Origin: Planctomycetota bacterium
GTDB lineage: Bacteria; Planctomycetota; UBA8742; SKZP01; JAIOTL01
Direction: 5' to 3'
Length of the DNA stretch: 8,560 nt
Assembly (NCBI GenBank): GCA_021106775.1
Contig: JAIOTL010000447.1
Location: forward strand, 1-8,560
Below are positions 6,308-8,560 of the stretch, one piece after another (position 1 is the first letter of the stretch; each line of letters opens with the position of its first letter). A program made the translations under genes and the position numbers. The notes under the pieces are model-generated. The model did not search any database and had not been told where the DNA came from. It saw only the letters and a list, made by a program, of their open reading frames with translations.

Positions 6308-7801
6308 ATGAATCCAAGAAGAATTTTACTGGTGCTGACATTATTCAGCTTCATACCAATGCTCCTAAGCTGCGATATTATCATCAATCCATCATTAAGA
6401 AAAATCGGTTTCGACAAGAATACAATCGATTTCCATGGTGTAAAACTCGGTGAAGAACGTATTGCCACCTTTGAAATTATGAATATCGGTGCGAGGGATA
6501 TTATTGTCAATAAGATATCGTTTACATCGTTTGGCGGCGAAACAACTGCAGACGAGTTTAGCATTGTGGAAGGATATACTGACGGTGAAAATACAATAAT
6601 ACCAGGCGAAGAATCAGTTACAATAAAAGTTATGATTAAATGTAAGACCTCTGGAGCCAAAAGCACGCTAATTAAGGTTCATCACGACGCAAACAATCTA
6701 TATAGTCCTTATATTATAAACGTTTCAGCGATATGTACTGAAGCTGAGATTGAAATACTTCCAACAAGCTGCGATTTTGGCTCTTTACTGATTTACAATC
6801 GAAAAATGAAGTATTTTTCAATAAAGAATACAGGACAATCTGGATTAGTGGTCTTAGGTTTGAACATAACAGGCAATACTTCCAATTTCAAAATCCTCAC
6901 TTTTATTAGCTTGCCCGTACAGATTGTTTTCAATGAAACGATTATGATAGCAATTGAGTTTTATTCAATGGGTACAGAAGGTTTCAAAGAAGCGTTTTTC
7001 GAAGTTTCTCATAATGCCTCGAATAAGCCAACACCGTGCAAGATTAGACTGACTGGTGAAACGGTGCTTGAACAACCATTAATCGAGATTTCGCCAACTC
7101 TTCATGATTTTGGTTTCGTTTCAATTGATAGCGGAGGAGCAATTGACCAGGAGCAAGTGAATTCATCTGCGGAAGTCTGGTCATGGTGGTCTGTTTGGCA
7201 GTCTTTCAAAGCTGGAAAGTCCGGTGAATTAAGAAAAGTTGAAGTTTATCTTGCCAATCCTTTTAATCAGCTTAGAACATTCGAATTGCGCGTTGGAATT
7301 GGCTCATCGGGGCAGTTGCTTGTTCAAAAAACTGTAACTGTACCGACGAATTATGCATGGTTAAGTATATCGATTCCGCAACAAATATTCTTGACTGTTG
7401 GTTTGAGTTACACCTGGGTTATTTACGGACCGGGCTTAACGAATGTTCGAACTCATCTCGTCAACCCCTATACTCTCGGACGATCATATCATGATACTAA
7501 TGCGGATTTGATGTTCAAAACATATATGCTTGAGAACTCTACAAAGAATTTTTTGATTCGCAATATTGGAAACAAAGACTTAATCGTCAGTAAAATAGAG
7601 CTTTCTGGAACAGACAGAAAAAGTTTCATATTTGTTAGTGGACACAATGCGCCCTATACCATAAAACCAGGATTAATGCATTTAATCAAGGTGCGGTTTT
7701 TACCTTCAGCCCCAGTCGGTGGAAAAAGTGGAAGCTTGAAGCTAGAGCATAATGCAACCAGCAGTCCAACCTTCATTTACATAAGCGGAAACGCATACTG
7801 A
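6308..7801 (+). CDS. Lipoprotein with three ASH/choice-of-anchor-D-like domains, the third carrying an inserted beta domain
   Basis: The product is 497 residues. ATG 6308 follows AAGGA (6296-6300) with a 7-base spacer. MNPRR, a hydrophobic core and lipobox LLSC give lipidated Cys22, so the protein is exported and membrane-anchored. Three Ig-like ASH-type units follow: about 32-142 (IDFHGVKLGE...MNIGARDIIV), 147-252 (CDFGSLLIYN...IKNTGQSGLVV) and 257-497 (HDFGFVSID...IRNIGNKDLIV...SGNAY). Each shows the family pattern 'DFGxVxxG... xxNxGxxDLxV ... F.P ... HNA'. In the third unit about 130 residues (275-407) separate the first strand from the NxGN strand. They read WQSFKAGKSGELRKVEVYL, then AWLSISIPQQIFLTVGLSYTW and NADLMFKTYM, a pattern I know from secreted beta-sandwich modules. 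ASH-like domains usually serve protein contacts; no enzymatic residues are visible. The role in this cell is unknown. It is transcribed alone and convergent with the next gene. Confidence 0.88.
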   Translation: MNPRRILLVLTLFSFIPMLLSCDIIINPSLRKIGFDKNTIDFHGVKLGEERIATFEIMNIGARDIIVNKISFTSFGGETTADEFSIVEGYTDGENTIIPGEESVTIKVMIKCKTSGAKSTLIKVHHDANNLYSPYIINVSAICTEAEIEILPTSCDFGSLLIYNRKMKYFSIKNTGQSGLVVLGLNITGNTSNFKILTFISLPVQIVFNETIMIAIEFYSMGTEGFKEAFFEVSHNASNKPTPCKIRLTGETVLEQPLIEISPTLHDFGFVSIDSGGAIDQEQVNSSAEVWSWWSVWQSFKAGKSGELRKVEVYLANPFNQLRTFELRVGIGSSGQLLVQKTVTVPTNYAWLSISIPQQIFLTVGLSYTWVIYGPGLTNVRTHLVNPYTLGRSYHDTNADLMFKTYMLENSTKNFLIRNIGNKDLIVSKIELSGTDRKSFIFVSGHNAPYTIKPGLMHLIKVRFLPSAPVGGKSGSLKLEHNATSSPTFIYISGNAY

Positions 7802-7824
7802 CAATTAATCGGGTGAAACTGTTG

Positions 7825-7872
7825 TTGTCATAATGAAGGAGCATCAGCAACTTAAGCGGACGAAGTCCTTTA
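7825..7872 (+). repeat. Dispersed intergenic repeat unit (copy C), after the ASH lipoprotein gene
   Basis: It begins TTGTCATAATGAAGGAGC and ends GCGGACGAAGTCCTTTAA, starting 23 bases after the stop at 7801. It is the closest relative of copy B (6034-6080). The spacer 7802-7956 contains this repeat and otherwise nothing I recognise, and no convincing bidirectional terminator was found between the convergent genes. Confidence 0.65.
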
Positions 7873-7956
7873 AATATCAAGACTTTCGTACGTTAAAATT
7901 CATCTCTAAGAAAATGCACTTACTGCTGAGAACCAGGTTTTCCATAACTTCTTGTA

Positions 7957-8560
7957 TTATTCGTCATCCTTTGGAGCAATCTTCTCTTTCACCGAGGATT
8001 TTTCACCTTTATAAATAAACTTGTCAAATATAGTGATGGTTCCATCAATGTCCATAACAACACCCATATAATCGCCTGAACCGTTCATTTTTATCACAGT
8101 ATTGCTATTGAGAAGTCGGTGATTGGTTATGTCAACGAGAATCAAGCCTTCACCAGCTCCTTTGATGTTAATTTTAGTCGCTTTATCAGTTGCATCAAAT
8201 GAAATCAAATAATTAATATTCGCTATCTCAATTTTATCCGCACCCTTGCCTTTAGTTGTTATTTTCTCAAGCTTCATTTTCGCTTCGATTTCCTTCAGTT
8301 CATATTGTGCCATCTGCTTTCTTATAATATCATCAGAAATCTTCCATTCTGTACCAATAGCGATAGGTTCTTTCGGCGGATAATAATTAATCATCTGCCG
8401 ATTTTGCATTTCCGTTTTTACTTCTTCCGGGAAATCATCTGACTGCGATTCGAATTCGATTTCGTTCTTATCATTCACTTTTATTGTACAAAAAAAGCCG
8501 GGTTTTTTACTCAAGTCCTGCTCTACCTCGTTTTGAGTAAAAATAAGACCGAATTTTTTA
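7957..8560 (-). CDS. DUF6263-like secreted/envelope protein, C-terminal part (runs off right edge)
   Basis: The frame is open from the window edge to the TAA at 7959-7957, giving 200 visible residues beginning KKFGLIFTQNEVEQDL; the true start and any signal peptide lie beyond the edge. A TTG at 8514 is an internal codon, not a start. The visible part is charged and beta-rich. The stretch INYYPPKEPIAIGTEWKI matches the 'P..PV.VGDSW' turn that I associate with DUF6263-type proteins. It is followed by alternating strands such as NYLISFDATDKATKINIKG, GLILVDITNHRLL and GSGDYMGVVMDIDGTITI, and ends in a charged tail (KSSVKEKIAPKDDE). Such proteins are usually secreted or lipoproteins of unknown function. 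The family call is tentative, as it rests on one motif and the overall strand pattern. It converges on the ASH lipoprotein gene, 155 bp away. Confidence 0.78.
   Translation of the reverse strand, partial: KKFGLIFTQNEVEQDLSKKPGFFCTIKVNDKNEIEFESQSDDFPEEVKTEMQNRQMINYYPPKEPIAIGTEWKISDDIIRKQMAQYELKEIEAKMKLEKITTKGKGADKIEIANINYLISFDATDKATKINIKGAGEGLILVDITNHRLLNSNTVIKMNGSGDYMGVVMDIDGTITIFDKFIYKGEKSSVKEKIAPKDDE

Noticed and set aside
7833..8018. A 61-codon plus-strand frame after the ASH lipoprotein
   Set aside because: It starts within repeat copy C and overlaps the end of the convergent minus-strand gene, with no homology or domain signal.

Overview
The window looks like chromosomal DNA of an uncultured, diderm-type bacterium of moderately low GC (roughly 40% by eye). 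Genes carry clear Shine-Dalgarno motifs (AGGAGG, AAAGGAG, GAGAGG) and start with ATG, GTG or TTG. There are two lipoprotein signal peptides, and the intergenic spaces hold degenerate copies of the 'TGTCATTCTGA/GGGAG' and 'GACAGGCA..TGCCTGTC' repeat types that I recall as common in environmental genomes. I cannot name the phylum with confidence; the lineage remains open. No tRNA, rRNA, CRISPR array, transposase or phage gene was seen.

Layout. (1) 1-1044, minus strand: a two-gene signalling unit. A 133-residue protein resembles the small N-terminal module usually fused to HD-type phosphodiesterases. Seven bases after it begins an HDOD-domain protein that runs off the left edge. (2) 1098-3546, plus strand: a candidate promoter and three co-directional genes with 54-57 bp spacers. 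They encode a lipoprotein of unrecognised family, a zinc-ribbon single-pass membrane protein with an acidic tail, and a NuoE-type [2Fe-2S] thioredoxin-like subunit without its usual NuoF/NuoG partners. A likely terminator follows. (3) 3547-4132: a 586-bp gene-free spacer with a perfect hairpin palindrome and two oppositely oriented repeat units that could be the ends of a roughly 200-bp MITE-like element. (4) 4133-6016, plus: a full-length propionyl-CoA synthetase (PrpE) with a TTG start and a perfect SD, followed by another repeat copy and a strong intrinsic terminator. (5) 6308-7801, plus: a lipoprotein of three ASH/choice-of-anchor-D-like beta domains, the third apparently interrupted by a separate beta-rich domain. 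(6) 7957-8560, minus: the C-terminal part of a DUF6263-like protein running off the right edge and convergent with region 5.

Functionally this is mostly a housekeeping or accessory mix: PrpE activates propionate (or acetate), NuoE belongs to an NADH-linked redox complex encoded elsewhere, and the HDOD pair is regulatory. The remaining genes are cell-envelope proteins of unknown role. I found no convincing new defence or mobile system. The items most worth a second look are the split HDOD gene, the orphan nuoE, the nested domain in the ASH lipoprotein, and the repeat family placed just after stop codons.
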